Below are positions 48,486 to 58,202 of a stretch of 64,000 nt of DNA, piece by piece (within the stretch, counting starts at the first letter, position 1; every line of letters begins with the position of its first letter). This stretch comes from Brevundimonas sp. SL130 (lineage in GTDB: Bacteria; Pseudomonadota; Alphaproteobacteria; Caulobacterales; Caulobacteraceae): contig NZ_CP113064.1 of the NCBI RefSeq assembly GCF_026625805.1, positions 992,001 through 1,056,000 on the forward strand, written 5' to 3'. Below the pieces are notes generated by a model. The model was not told where the DNA came from. It did not search any database and saw only the letters and a list, made by a program, of their open reading frames with translations. The translations under genes were made by a program, and so were the position numbers.

Positions 48486-51155
48486 CTACAGCTTATAGGC
48501 GAAGCTCAAAGCCAGGACGCGACCGTTCTTGTAGAAGGCGGTCGGGGCGTCTTTGGTGCCGCTGTAGGAATAGTAGGTCTCGTCCAGCAAATTCTGAGCG
48601 TTCAAGTTCAGAGAGACGCGGTCAGTCACGTCATAGGAGGCCGAGAAGTCCAGTTGGCTGTAGCCGTCTGTGCTGTCTTTAGAGTTCAGGCGGCCGATTC
48701 CCGTGAAATAGGAAGAGCGGTAATTGTAGCTCAATCGCGCCTCGAACGGTCCGTTCTCGTAATAGGGAATTACGTTGACCGTATATTTCGACAGGAACGG
48801 CATGTTGTATTCCTGGACCTCCGCCTCTGAATAGGAGACGTTTGTCTGGATGCCGAAGCCCCAACGCAGGTTGCTCTGATAGGATATGAGCAGTCCGGTT
48901 ACCTTGGCGTCCTGAGCATTGATAGGTGCTGTTACGCTATAGGTTTCTTCACTCCCAGTATTGGGGTTGTAGAGTTGCATATCGGTCGTCTTTGAGACGA
49001 TATAGGAGCTGATGTCGCGGTGGAAGATCTCCGCCGAGACGAGGGCGCCGGGTGCGAAATACCACTCTGCCGAAACGCCGAGGTTCAGGGCCTCGTAGGG
49101 GTCCAGATCCGGGTTGCCTCCACTGGCGGTGTGTTGAGTGTCATCCCGGCTGAAGGCGCCGGCGAGTTGGCCGTAGCGAGGACGCGCGATGACCGAGGCC
49201 GCCGCGCCCCGCAAGAAGAGATCCGGCGTGATCGCATAGGCGATGTTGAAGGCCGGCAGGAACTTGTCGTAGCTCTTGGAGGTCTGGGTCTGGTTGTAGG
49301 TGTCGCCGCCGTCTTCGGTGACCCAGTAGGTGGAATCATCCTGGGTGCTGACGAAACGCCCGCCGATGTTGCCGCGCAGATCGCCCTGTTCGAAGTTGCC
49401 CTGGACATAGGCGGCGGCGACGCTTTCATCGACCTTGAAGCTCGAGCCGTAGTCGATGCTGTAGAAGGAATATTTCGCCTCCGCGAGCAGCCGCATGACT
49501 TCCTGCTTGGTAAGGGTCGTGAACTGGGTGGCGTTGCCGCTGACCCCCAAGCCGTCAAACAGGCCCGACGGGGTTTGCACCGTCTCGATGTCAGCCAGCG
49601 AGAAGGGCGTGTCGGAATAGACCGAGGTGCCGGCCGAAGATTCTTCATTGGTGTGGTCGGAGTATTTCAGGCCGAACAGGATGTCTGTGAACGGGCCCCA
49701 CTCCACTTCCCGCTTGAAGTCGAGCTGAGCATAGGTTTCGTCGTCCGAGGTCACGCCGGTGTAGACGCCGCCCAGCTGATAGCCTGTGAAGGTCTGCCCG
49801 TTTCGCGTAACCGTCCCGTTCGCTCGGCTGGTGAAGGTGCCTGGATCGCTGGGGTCGGACGTATAGTTGACCGCGGTGTTCTTGCCATCGAAGGCATAGG
49901 TGAAGCCCGCGCTGGATACTGCCGAGAACAGATATTCCGGATCCTTGCCGCCGGTCGCCTTGGTGTAGCCCGCGTCAGCATGGATGGTCCACAAGCCGGG
50001 CGTCCAGTTGGCGGCCAGGTTCAGACTGTCGTTCTGGATGGTCGTGACGCGGTAGTTGGTGTCGAGCTGCGCGGTGTCGCCGTTGGCCTTGGCTCCGAAC
50101 GCGCCACTCGTCATCAAGCCGTTCTCAACCGTCGCGGCCTGAAGTGTGGAGGGCGTCCAAACTGCGACGGAGTATTCGGACTGGCTGAAGTTGTTGTACT
50201 TGCCTTCGATGTGCAGGCCGGTCAGCAGGAATTCCAGCTCGTCCGATGGCTTGTACTGGATGGCGCCGGACAAGCCGACCCGTTCGCGGGTCTGCTCGAA
50301 ATAGGCGAAGTTGATACAGCAGGGCAGACGTGAAGCCTGCAGTTCAGCAAGGCTGGCGTTGGTCGGGGCTGCGCCGTTGATGGTGGGGCCGCCGGTGACA
50401 TTGCCCGCCGCGTCGTAGGTGAAGGCGCTGTCGAAGCTGCTGCCGCTGCTGTAGCCGAAATACTCGACCCCGGCGCGGGTCAGATTCTGCTTGTCGTAGG
50501 TGGCGCCGAGCAGAAGGCCGAACTTGCCTGATTCGTTCTTCCAACTGTAGAGGCCCGAAGCGCGAGCATTGGCCTTGTCAGAGCGGTCATTATACGAGCC
50601 GCCCAGGGAGCCGGAGAAGGTGTTGGACGCCAGATCCAGCGGCCGGCGCGTGTGAATGATGACGGTGCCGCCGAGGCTGCCTTCGTCGATGCGTGCTTCC
50701 GGTGTTTTGAAGACCTCCGCCCGAGCCACGATTTCGGGAGCGAGCAGGGAATAGTTGAAGCTGCGGCTGGAACGATCAGACGGGTTGCCGCCCCAATCGG
50801 CCGAGGCGATCGCATGGCCATCGACAAAGACGCGATTCAAAGCGGGATCTGTGCCGTGAATGGCGACCCGCTCGCCCTCGCCGAACTGGTGATCGACGGA
50901 TACGCCCGGCACGTGGGCCAAGGCCTCCGCCACGTTCCGGTCGGGAAACTTCCCGACGCCGTCGGCGGTGATCACATCAATGATGGCGTTGGCGTCTCTC
51001 TTCACCTCGATCGATTTCTTCAGGCTCTCGCGGATGCCTGTGACGATCACCTCATCGACGCTGGAGGTTTCATCGGCCTGTTGGGCAAACGCCATGGTCG
51101 AAATGGACGCGCCGGCCAAGGCGGTGGTGAGCAGTATGTAGGTCTTAAGCCTCAT
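48486..51155 (-). CDS. TonB-dependent receptor (Caulobacter/Xanthomonas type)
   Basis: An 889-residue outer-membrane receptor with signal peptide (ending AFAQQA). The TonB box and plug follow (SVDEVIVTGIRESLKKSIEVKRDANAIIDVI, GKFPDRNVAEALAHVPGV, RVAIHGTDPALNRVFVDGH) and then a long barrel ending LALSFAYKL with terminal Leu. The SIxxKR and ITAEDIGKxPDxNVAE-like plug matches the TIGR01782 group, which mostly imports carbohydrates or other oligomers. Its substrate is unknown. No SusD or enzyme operon adjoins it. Confidence 0.92.
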   Translation of the reverse strand: MRLKTYILLTTALAGASISTMAFAQQADETSSVDEVIVTGIRESLKKSIEVKRDANAIIDVITADGVGKFPDRNVAEALAHVPGVSVDHQFGEGERVAIHGTDPALNRVFVDGHAIASADWGGNPSDRSSRSFNYSLLAPEIVARAEVFKTPEARIDEGSLGGTVIIHTRRPLDLASNTFSGSLGGSYNDRSDKANARASGLYSWKNESGKFGLLLGATYDKQNLTRAGVEYFGYSSGSSFDSAFTYDAAGNVTGGPTINGAAPTNASLAELQASRLPCCINFAYFEQTRERVGLSGAIQYKPSDELEFLLTGLHIEGKYNNFSQSEYSVAVWTPSTLQAATVENGLMTSGAFGAKANGDTAQLDTNYRVTTIQNDSLNLAANWTPGLWTIHADAGYTKATGGKDPEYLFSAVSSAGFTYAFDGKNTAVNYTSDPSDPGTFTSRANGTVTRNGQTFTGYQLGGVYTGVTSDDETYAQLDFKREVEWGPFTDILFGLKYSDHTNEESSAGTSVYSDTPFSLADIETVQTPSGLFDGLGVSGNATQFTTLTKQEVMRLLAEAKYSFYSIDYGSSFKVDESVAAAYVQGNFEQGDLRGNIGGRFVSTQDDSTYWVTEDGGDTYNQTQTSKSYDKFLPAFNIAYAITPDLFLRGAAASVIARPRYGQLAGAFSRDDTQHTASGGNPDLDPYEALNLGVSAEWYFAPGALVSAEIFHRDISSYIVSKTTDMQLYNPNTGSEETYSVTAPINAQDAKVTGLLISYQSNLRWGFGIQTNVSYSEAEVQEYNMPFLSKYTVNVIPYYENGPFEARLSYNYRSSYFTGIGRLNSKDSTDGYSQLDFSASYDVTDRVSLNLNAQNLLDETYYSYSGTKDAPTAFYKNGRVLALSFAYKL

Positions 51156-51536
51156 GATCCGAAATCTCCCCTATGGGCCCTGCGGCCCGCCCTCGTTCGA
51201 CCACCAAGTTGATGGCCACCCAGACCTTCAATTCGTGCAGTACCAATCTAGACCATTGAAGTACCTTCGGCGGACTTGACCTTAGGACTGGTATTTAAAC
51301 TTCGTCAATTCACATCTCGAATTCGTGACAATTTCGGATGACGCCGGTCGGTGAGTCCGTCGTTGGAGTGCGGCCAAGCCGTCCCCCGCCGCGATCCAGG
51401 GCGCGTGGGCAGAAAGTTTTATCTATACAAGAGCTAGTCAGCAGACGGAGGGCTCGCTCAGTCACGGGCCAATGGCGTCATCTCGCCGTAGGAAGGCGCC
51501 CCAAGTTGTGGGCTTATGTTGGTTTATATTGGTATT
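51156..51536. other. Upstream region of the TonB receptor
   Basis: About 380 bases with no convincing gene; frames on the plus strand are short or shadow-like. AT-rich patches (ATTTAAACTTCGTC, TATATTGGTATTTAA) near 51290 and 51530 are unusual for this genome and may mark promoter DNA or a recombination edge. Confidence 0.4.
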
Positions 51537-51812
51537 TAATATGGGGCGTCGCCGTCGAGGGAGCCGGCTACGAGAAGGCCAGGGGCGTCGATCCGGATCG
51601 CCGACCGGAAGTCGTCGCCCAGGTCCACGCCGGGAATGGTCCCGGTCGCCGGCTCGGCCTCGTACCGGGCGTGGACGAGCCGCATCAGGGCGGGCAGGTT
51701 CGGAACGGCCGTGCGGGCGACGGGGTCTTCACCCAGCAGGCTTTCCGACCGACGGAAGCGGGCTTCGTCGAACGGCGCATCTGCGTCGGTGAACAGCAGC
51801 GCTTTCCGGCGA
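51537..51812 (-). pseudogene. Alpha/beta-hydrolase C-terminal remnant
   Basis: The minus strand reads RKALLFTDADAPFDEARF, FRRSESLLGED, GVDLGDDFRSAIRIDAPGLL and VAGSLDGDAPY before a stop. The LGDxFR...P.LLVxGxLDG pattern is the C-terminal part of TAP-like alpha/beta hydrolases (the aspartate of the catalytic triad lies in SLDG). The upstream end is closed by a stop and no N-terminal domain is nearby, so this is a broken gene. Confidence 0.55.
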
Positions 51813-51833
51813 ATGACAGGCTAGGCTCTCGTC

Positions 51834-53252
51834 ATGTGGCGGCTGCTTCTCATCGTGATTCTCCTGACCGCCTTTCCGACGGGTTTGCGGGCGCAGGATT
51901 GGCAGGCCTGTCGCGGCGAACGGGGCGCGGCGGCGCCGGTTCTTCGGGACTGTCGGGCGGTGGAGGGCGTTCTGGACCCCCAGGGGCGGGCGCTGTGGCT
52001 TCGCTCTGTCGTGCGCCGACCAGACGGCGCTGGTCCGGCCGCCCTGTATGTCGTCGGCACGGCCTCTTCCGAAGTCTGGATCAATGGTCAGCGGCTGGGC
52101 GCCAACGGACGACCCGGCGCCTCGGCCGCGACCGAAACGCCCGGCCGCTACGAAGCGGCCTTCCCGGTTCCCGAACATCTCTGGCGGCCCGGCGACAATC
52201 CGGTCGTGATCCACATGTCGTCGTTTCATGGCGCTGTGCGGTTGGACGGCCCCATCGCGGGGATCGTGGCCGCCCCCTATCCGTGGCCGTCGCGCGCGGT
52301 CCCCCTGGCGGTGGTCTTCACGCTTGCGGGCGCGCTGTTCGCCGCCGCCTTCGGTTTCGCCGTCATCCACGGCCTGCGCCGTACCGGGTCAAGCCTGGCG
52401 CTGGCGACCCTGGCGGGCGTCGCGGGGCTGCAAGCGATCCTGGAGAGCCTGCGGGCGCTCGCGCCCTATGCCTATCCCGTGCACGGCTGGCGTCTGGTCG
52501 GCATCTGGCTTTTGACCGCCGCCTTCGCCGTGCTGCTTGTCGCCTATGTCGTGGAGCGCTTCTGGCCCCAGGCGCGCCGCGGGCTGATGGCGTTGGCCGT
52601 GGTCGCCGTGGTCGCGACCGTCTTCGCGCCCGGCTTCGATCTGAAAAGCCAGCTGGCCCTGATGGTCGGCCTGTCGCTCGCCGTCACGGCGGCCGGCGTC
52701 GGCGTGTATCGTCGTCGTGGGGGCGCCCGTCTGACCCTGGCCTATCTCGGCCTCTTCATGGCGACCGGCCTGGCTTTCCCCGCCTGGCTGGTCGATCTCT
52801 CCTATTTCCTGTTCGCCGCCGGCCTCCTTCTTCCGCTTCTGATGGCCGAGGTCGTGCGGCTGGGGCGGGATGACCAACAGCGAGAGATCGCGCTCACCCG
52901 CGCCGCCGCGCGCCCCAATTGTCTGACCGTGGCCTCGTCACGGGGCGTCCAGCGGATCCCGCTCAAGGACATCGTCTCCATCGTGGGCGCCGACGACTAT
53001 GTGGAACTGCGACTGACCGATGGGCGCAAACTGCTGCACGCGGCCCGTCTGGACCGATTGGAAGCCGAGCTGCCGGCGGGCTTTCTTCGGGTCCACCGCT
53101 CGGTGATCGCCAATCTTACTCATGTTTGCGGCTTCGAGCGCGACGCTTCGCGCGGCCGACTGCTGATGGACGAAGGCGAGCCCTTGCCCATCAGTCGCAA
53201 CCGCCTTTCGACCGTTCGCGACGCACTGGACGATCGGCATCTCAAGACATGA
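51834..53252 (+). CDS. Membrane-bound LytTR-domain transcriptional regulator
   Basis: A 472-residue protein: signal peptide (LTAFPTGLRAQ), a periplasmic beta domain (20-165) recalling carbohydrate-binding or 7TMR-extracellular folds, seven membrane helices (about 165-350), and a C-terminal LytTR DNA-binding domain (RIPLKDIVSIVGADDYVELRLTDGRKLL ... RVHRSVIANLTHV). DNA binding at the membrane would let it sense an external signal directly. It may control the divergent TonB receptor, but that is only a guess from position. Confidence 0.82.
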   Translation: MWRLLLIVILLTAFPTGLRAQDWQACRGERGAAAPVLRDCRAVEGVLDPQGRALWLRSVVRRPDGAGPAALYVVGTASSEVWINGQRLGANGRPGASAATETPGRYEAAFPVPEHLWRPGDNPVVIHMSSFHGAVRLDGPIAGIVAAPYPWPSRAVPLAVVFTLAGALFAAAFGFAVIHGLRRTGSSLALATLAGVAGLQAILESLRALAPYAYPVHGWRLVGIWLLTAAFAVLLVAYVVERFWPQARRGLMALAVVAVVATVFAPGFDLKSQLALMVGLSLAVTAAGVGVYRRRGGARLTLAYLGLFMATGLAFPAWLVDLSYFLFAAGLLLPLLMAEVVRLGRDDQQREIALTRAAARPNCLTVASSRGVQRIPLKDIVSIVGADDYVELRLTDGRKLLHAARLDRLEAELPAGFLRVHRSVIANLTHVCGFERDASRGRLLMDEGEPLPISRNRLSTVRDALDDRHLKT

Positions 53253-53299
53253 ACTGAGCCCGACCTGCCGACGGGCCGCCATATCGCTCTCGCGTCAGC

Positions 53300-53390
53300 C
53301 TCACCCTTGTGGCGCGTATCCATACGCCCGGAGTCTGACGGCGCGCACCCTGCGGAAAGACCGGGCGTATGGATCCCAGGGACAGGTGTT
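53300..53390. repeat. Degenerate family A repeat
   Basis: CACCCTTGTGGCGCGTATCC with ATACGCCCGG on the left and CCGGGCGTATGGATCCCAGG with GACAGGTG on the right keep the TATGGATCC core. The left hairpin has decayed relative to 2836-2944. It is an older copy between the LytTR gene and the CPBP gene. Confidence 0.6.
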
Positions 53391-53449
53391 CAGTCCGGGG
53401 AGATAGCGGACACCTGTTCGGAGACAGGGCGGACGCTTTTTGGGTTGGG

Positions 53450-54406
53450 TCAAGTCGAGGTTTGCGACCTGGTGGCCTGCGAGCGGGTGGCATGCGGCCT
53501 CGACGCCGTCTTCAACGCGCCCTTGGCGATCAGATAGGCGCAGCCTGCCGCGAGTACGATCGTCGCGACGACGCTCGCCTCCGGGCCGAACGCCCCGCCG
53601 GTCAACCACCATGGCGCGTCAGGGGCCGGAGCCAGGTTCGCGACGAGCGGCGTCACGGCCACCGTCTGACCGCTGACCTCCAGTCCGAAACCCATGCCAA
53701 GCAAGGCGTTCCACCCAGTGTGGGCCGCGCACACGCCCCACAAGGATTCTTCCCTGATCGCGTAGAGGCTGAGCGCGACCGCGAACAGAAACAGATTGAA
53801 CAGCCCGAGCGCGAGCTCACCCGACGGATCGATATTGCTGGCATGGAGCAGGGCGAAGAAGCCGGAGTTGATCAGGACGGCGGCGACCAGTCCATGTCGG
53901 GAGGCGATCAAGGGCATCAGCCAGCCGCGCAGCATTACTTCTTCGGTCGCGCCCTGGATCATATAGCCGCCGAACAGGACGAGCAGCGGCGCCAGCAGGG
54001 CCGGCGTGGGCGAGACCCAGGATCCGCTTCCGCCGGCCGTGTAGCCGCCGGCGGCGAAGATGACGCCGACGACGGCGCCGAGCGCCAGTCCTCCGACAAG
54101 CAGGCCTCGCAGATAGGGACCGGCGATCCTGGCCTTGAAGCCGAGGCCAGCCGGTGATCGGCGCTCGAACAGGGACGTCCAGGCCAGAATGAGAAGGAGG
54201 GTGACCCCTCCGCCCGCCAGGAAGATGGCGAACGGCTCCCACTGCGTATCGAGATCCGCCTTGTGATAGCCCATGGGCTTCAGGACGCCGAAGATTGTCG
54301 TCAGCTGTCCGATCAGAAAGAAGACGACGATCAGGACGACCGCCGCAACGGTCCAGGTTCGCCGACCTTTGACGGCGCGCGGCGCGAAAATTTCATGTCT
54401 ACTCAT
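53450..54406 (-). CDS. CPBP-family intramembrane metalloprotease
   Basis: A 318-residue protein with about eight membrane helices. The ATEEVMLRGWLMPL motif (EExxxR), then FALLHASNI and AHTGWN, are the three motifs of the CPBP/CAAX (Abi) protease family, such as Rce1 homologues. In bacteria its substrates are largely unknown; bacteriocin self-immunity or membrane-protein processing is typical. It ends in a basic SRPHATRSQATRSQ tail. Confidence 0.85.
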   Translation of the reverse strand: MSRHEIFAPRAVKGRRTWTVAAVVLIVVFFLIGQLTTIFGVLKPMGYHKADLDTQWEPFAIFLAGGGVTLLLILAWTSLFERRSPAGLGFKARIAGPYLRGLLVGGLALGAVVGVIFAAGGYTAGGSGSWVSPTPALLAPLLVLFGGYMIQGATEEVMLRGWLMPLIASRHGLVAAVLINSGFFALLHASNIDPSGELALGLFNLFLFAVALSLYAIREESLWGVCAAHTGWNALLGMGFGLEVSGQTVAVTPLVANLAPAPDAPWWLTGGAFGPEASVVATIVLAAGCAYLIAKGALKTASRPHATRSQATRSQTST

Positions 54407-54799
54407 AAGCCCCCTCCGGCGGTCTCACGACCCCGCGCTTTCCGGTCGATGCGCGCAGATCGTCTTTGAATGCGGGGGAGAGGCGTTTAAGCGACGATTC
54501 AGATGCACCAGGTCGGATTAATTATATGTAATGTAAGGAGCTTTCCCTCTGGGTGTGGCCGCGAAATTTGCAGGGTGGAGTGTGTGCTCTGCGGATACGC
54601 TGGGTTTGCTGGCGTTGGGGACAAGCCCTGGTGCGACGCGGGAAAAGGGAAGGCGAAGGCCCACGACCAGTCGGATGTTCGCCGAATTCATCCCCAACGC
54701 CCCCCGCATTAGCGGTCCTGTCATCATCGTGCTAAGAGCCCCGCCCTTTATACGGGCGGCGATGTCGCCAGAGCATTTCAGTCTTCAGGAGAAGCACAC
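54407..54799. other. Intergenic region between the CPBP gene and the carboxynorspermidine genes
   Basis: About 390 bases without a supported gene. An AT-rich patch (TTAATTATATGTAATGTAAG, 54518-54537) may be part of a divergent promoter. GGGGACAAGCCCTGG near 54617 resembles one arm of a family A repeat without its partner. Confidence 0.4.
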
Positions 54800-56005
54800 A
54801 TGAGCAGGGTGCTGGTCATTGGCGCCGGTGGCGTCAGTTCGGTCGCCGTCCACAAGATGGCGATGAATGCGGACATCTTCTCGCACATCACTCTGGCGAG
54901 CCGCACCAAGTCCAAGTGCGACGCCATCGCCGAATCCGTCAAGTCGCGCTTTGGCGTGACCATCGACACGGCGGCGATCGACGCCGACGACGTGGCGGCG
55001 ACCACGGCCCTGATCCAGGCGGTCAAGCCCGCCCTGGTCGTCAACCTGGCCCTGCCGTATCAGGATCTGGCCATCATGGACGCCTGCCTGGCCGCCGGGG
55101 TCAACTATCTCGACACGGCCAACTACGAGCCGCGCGACGAGGCCAAGTTCGAATACAAGTGGCAGTGGGCCTATCAGGACCGCTTCAAGGCCGCCGGTCT
55201 GATGGCCCTGCTGGGCTCGGGCTTCGACCCCGGCGTGACCTCGGTCTTCGCCACCTACACCAAGAAGCATCTGCTGGATTCGATCGAGACGCTCGACATC
55301 CTGGACTGCAACGGCGGCGACACCGGCCTGCCGTTCGCGACCAACTTCAATCCTGAGATCAATCTGCGCGAAGTGACCGCCCCGTCGCGTCACTGGGCCG
55401 ATGGCCAGTGGATCGAGGGCCCGGCCCTGTCGCACAAGCAGGCCTTCGATTTCGAGGGCGTGGGGCCCAAGAACATGTACCTCATGTATCATGAGGAACT
55501 GGAGTCGCTGGCCAAATTCTATCCGGAAATCAAGCGCATCCGCTTCTGGATGACCTTCGGCGACTCCTATCTGAAGCATCTGGAAGTGCTCGAGAATATC
55601 GGCATGACCTCGATTGAGCCGATGATGTTCCAGGGCCGCGAGATCATCCCGATCGAGTTCCTGAAGGCTCTGCTGCCGGAACCCTCGTCGCTGGGCCCGA
55701 TCACCAAGGGCAAGACCAATATCGGCACCATCGCCACCGGCCAGAAGGACGGCGCGGCCAAGACGGTCTACGTCAAGAACATCTGCGACCACCAGGACGC
55801 CTATGCCGAGACCGGCAACCAGGCCGTCAGCTACACCACCGGCGTCCCCGCCATGATCGGCGCGGCCCTGATGCTGACCGGCCAGTGGAAGGGCGAGGGG
55901 GTGTTCAACATGGAGCAGCTGGATCCCGATCCCTTCATGGACATGCTGAACCAGCACGGCCTGCCGTGGACGGTCGAGGAACTGTCCGCTCCGCTGGACT
56001 TCTGA
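54800..56005 (+). CDS. Carboxynorspermidine synthase (saccharopine dehydrogenase family)
   Basis: A 401-residue NAD(P)H-dependent oxidoreductase starting with Rossmann VLVIGAGGVSSVAVHKMA. TLASRTKSKCDAI, LALPYQDLAIMDACLAAGVNYLDTANYEP and GSGFDPGVTSVFATY are characteristic. In the CASDH route it condenses aspartate semialdehyde with a diamine to carboxy(nor)spermidine. The adjacent decarboxylase completes an alternative spermidine or norspermidine path. Ten bases separate the two genes. Confidence 0.88.
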   Translation: MSRVLVIGAGGVSSVAVHKMAMNADIFSHITLASRTKSKCDAIAESVKSRFGVTIDTAAIDADDVAATTALIQAVKPALVVNLALPYQDLAIMDACLAAGVNYLDTANYEPRDEAKFEYKWQWAYQDRFKAAGLMALLGSGFDPGVTSVFATYTKKHLLDSIETLDILDCNGGDTGLPFATNFNPEINLREVTAPSRHWADGQWIEGPALSHKQAFDFEGVGPKNMYLMYHEELESLAKFYPEIKRIRFWMTFGDSYLKHLEVLENIGMTSIEPMMFQGREIIPIEFLKALLPEPSSLGPITKGKTNIGTIATGQKDGAAKTVYVKNICDHQDAYAETGNQAVSYTTGVPAMIGAALMLTGQWKGEGVFNMEQLDPDPFMDMLNQHGLPWTVEELSAPLDF

Positions 56006-56015
56006 GGATACGCCC

Positions 56016-57194
56016 ATGGTCATGCAGACCCAGGCCGGCGGACCGGGCGCCTTCGCCCGGTTCGATCTGAACCGCGTCCCGTCGCCCGCCTTTGTGGTCG
56101 ATGAGGTCGCGGTGCGTCGCAACCTGGCGGTCCTTCAGGACGTCGGGGCGCGGGGAAACGCCCGGGTTCTGCTGGCCCTGAAGGCCTTCTCGATGTGGTC
56201 GCTGGCCGATGTCGTCGGGGAATACCTCGACGGCGTCTGTGCCTCGGGCCTGTGGGAGGCGCGGCTGGCGCGGGAGTTTTACCACGGGCACCTGACCACC
56301 TATTCCCCGGCCTACAAGCCCGCCGACCTGCCCGAGATCCTGCGGCTGTCGGATACGGTCATCTTCAACGCCCCGGACCAGATCGCCCGGTTCGCCGACC
56401 TGATCGCCGCCGCCCGCGCCGAGGGTGAGACGTTCGATATCGGCCTGCGCCTGAACCCCGAGCATTCGGAGGGCGAGGTCGCCAAATACGACCCCTGCCA
56501 ACTGGGCTCGCGCCTGGGATTCCCGGTGTCGCAACTGACGCCGGAACACTTGAACGGCGTCGACGGCCTGCACATCCACGCTCTGTGCGAACAGGGGTTC
56601 GAGCCGCTGGAGCGGATCTGGGCCGCGGTGGAGCCCAAGCTGGCGCCCCTGTTGCCGGACTTGAAGTGGATCAACCTGGGTGGAGGCCACCACGTCACCC
56701 GCGCCGACTATCGGATCGACGCCCTGGTCGGCTTCCTGAAGGATTTGGGCGAGCGCTACGGGCTTCAGGTCTATATCGAGCCGGGCGAGGCCATTGCGCT
56801 GGACGCCGGCATATTGGTGGGCGAGGTGCTGGACACCTTCCACAACGGCCTGGCCATCGCTATCACCGACATATCGGCGACCTGCCACATGCCCGATGTG
56901 ATCGAGGCGCCCTATCGCCCGGCTATGTTGAACGAGGCCGAGAACGGCGTGACCTATCGGCTGGGCGGGCCCTCCTGCCTGGCCGGCGACATCATCGGCG
57001 ACTATGGCTTCGCCACTGCGCCGACGCCGGGAACCCGCATCGCCTTCCTGGACCAGGCCCATTATTCGATGGTGAAGACCAACACCTTCAACGGGGTGCC
57101 GCTGCCGGCCATCGCCCTGTGGAACAGCGACACCGACGCGCTGAAACTGGTGCGCGAATTCGACTATTCCGAGTTCCGCGACCGCCTGTCCTGA
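56016..57194 (+). CDS. nspC: Carboxynorspermidine decarboxylase NspC
   Basis: A 392-residue PLP enzyme of the alanine racemase/ornithine decarboxylase fold. PLP-lysine is in LLALKAFSMWS, followed by GVCASGLWEARLA, GLHIHALCEQG, GGGHHVTR and the GPSCLAGDI motif supplying the catalytic cysteine. It makes norspermidine or spermidine from the carboxy intermediate. The upstream partner and tight spacing confirm the pathway. Confidence 0.92.
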   Translation: MVMQTQAGGPGAFARFDLNRVPSPAFVVDEVAVRRNLAVLQDVGARGNARVLLALKAFSMWSLADVVGEYLDGVCASGLWEARLAREFYHGHLTTYSPAYKPADLPEILRLSDTVIFNAPDQIARFADLIAAARAEGETFDIGLRLNPEHSEGEVAKYDPCQLGSRLGFPVSQLTPEHLNGVDGLHIHALCEQGFEPLERIWAAVEPKLAPLLPDLKWINLGGGHHVTRADYRIDALVGFLKDLGERYGLQVYIEPGEAIALDAGILVGEVLDTFHNGLAIAITDISATCHMPDVIEAPYRPAMLNEAENGVTYRLGGPSCLAGDIIGDYGFATAPTPGTRIAFLDQAHYSMVKTNTFNGVPLPAIALWNSDTDALKLVREFDYSEFRDRLS

Positions 57195-57207
57195 CGGACC
57201 TGGGGGG

Positions 57208-58113
57208 TTAAACCCCCAGAATCCAGCCTTCTTCCTGCTCCACCTGGGCGATCAGCTCGGGCGTGGCGTCCTTGGGCGGGCCGAAGGCCTTGGCCAGGTC
57301 GCCGGCCTCGTCCATCTGGGCCAGGGCCTCGGCGGTGGAGCGGACCTGGGCCTGATCCTTGAACTCGCCCTCATTGGGCTTGGCGTCGAACATGGACGGC
57401 CAGACCTCGACCACCAGGGCCGACAGCGGCTCGACGTCGTCGGGCGTCAGTTCGCGCCAGCCGGTGCCGAACGGCCAGACGGCGCCCGAAGATCCCAGGC
57501 TTTCCAACAGCCTGCGCACAGCCGGGATGCCCACCAGGGTCTGGCCGCCGACGGCGCCGGCCCCGTGCATCTGCCACACGCTCTTGGGCTGCAGCCTGCC
57601 CTTGCGCGCCGCATTCTCGGTCGCCCGGAACTCAGGAATGTCGGCGCCGGCGCCCACCGGCGGCTTGGTCGTGGTCAGCCAGCGCTGCGCCTGTTTCGCC
57701 GGGGCGCCCCACAGCGGCCAGGCCTCGTCCGTCATCAGCCGGTTCATCTTGGCCGCCACCTGATAGCGGTTGTTCGTATTATCGGCCTTGTCCACGACAT
57801 TGGACGCGATGAACTTCCACATGGAATTCCAAGGGGTTCCGTCCAACTTCAGCCGCGCGGCCGTGCCGACCGGATAGCCGAAATTGAAGTCCAGCCCGAC
57901 CAGAACCCGGTCGCCGCGCTTCCGGTGATCCGCCAGGATCGAGGCCAGCAGGGCCTCGCCCTCCGCCCGCGTCGCGACATTGTGCGTCTCGGTATAGAGG
58001 CGGAACCGCACGTCGCGCTTGGCCACCCCGATCCACAGCGAGGTGTCGCCGAGTTTCTTGGTTTCGGCGGCGGTCCAGTCGGCGACGACATAGGCGTCGA
58101 ATAGGCGGGCCAA
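57208..58113 (-). CDS. Conserved protein of unknown function, DUF429-like
   Basis: A 301-residue protein. The N-terminus AYVVADWTAAETKK and VLVGLDFNFGYPVG resemble the RNase H-like fold of DUF429 proteins. MHGAGAVGGQTLVGIPAVRRLLE lies in the centre. No enzyme assignment is possible from sequence alone. It is convergent with nspC, with 13 bases between the stops. Confidence 0.6.
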   Translation of the reverse strand: MARLFDAYVVADWTAAETKKLGDTSLWIGVAKRDVRFRLYTETHNVATRAEGEALLASILADHRKRGDRVLVGLDFNFGYPVGTAARLKLDGTPWNSMWKFIASNVVDKADNTNNRYQVAAKMNRLMTDEAWPLWGAPAKQAQRWLTTTKPPVGAGADIPEFRATENAARKGRLQPKSVWQMHGAGAVGGQTLVGIPAVRRLLESLGSSGAVWPFGTGWRELTPDDVEPLSALVVEVWPSMFDAKPNEGEFKDQAQVRSTAEALAQMDEAGDLAKAFGPPKDATPELIAQVEQEEGWILGV

Positions 58114-58202
58114 GGCGGCCTCCCGTAAAAAGGCGTGTCGTTAGGAATGAGCGGGGGTTCTAGACCTCTCGCTGCTCAATCGGAAGGGGCGATGGGTGTC
58201 CG

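Noticed and set aside
51338..52873. Plus-strand 511-codon frame covering the hydrolase remnant and the LytTR gene
   Set aside because: It is out of frame with the well-supported LytTR gene and translates to repeated Arg/Gly/Pro.
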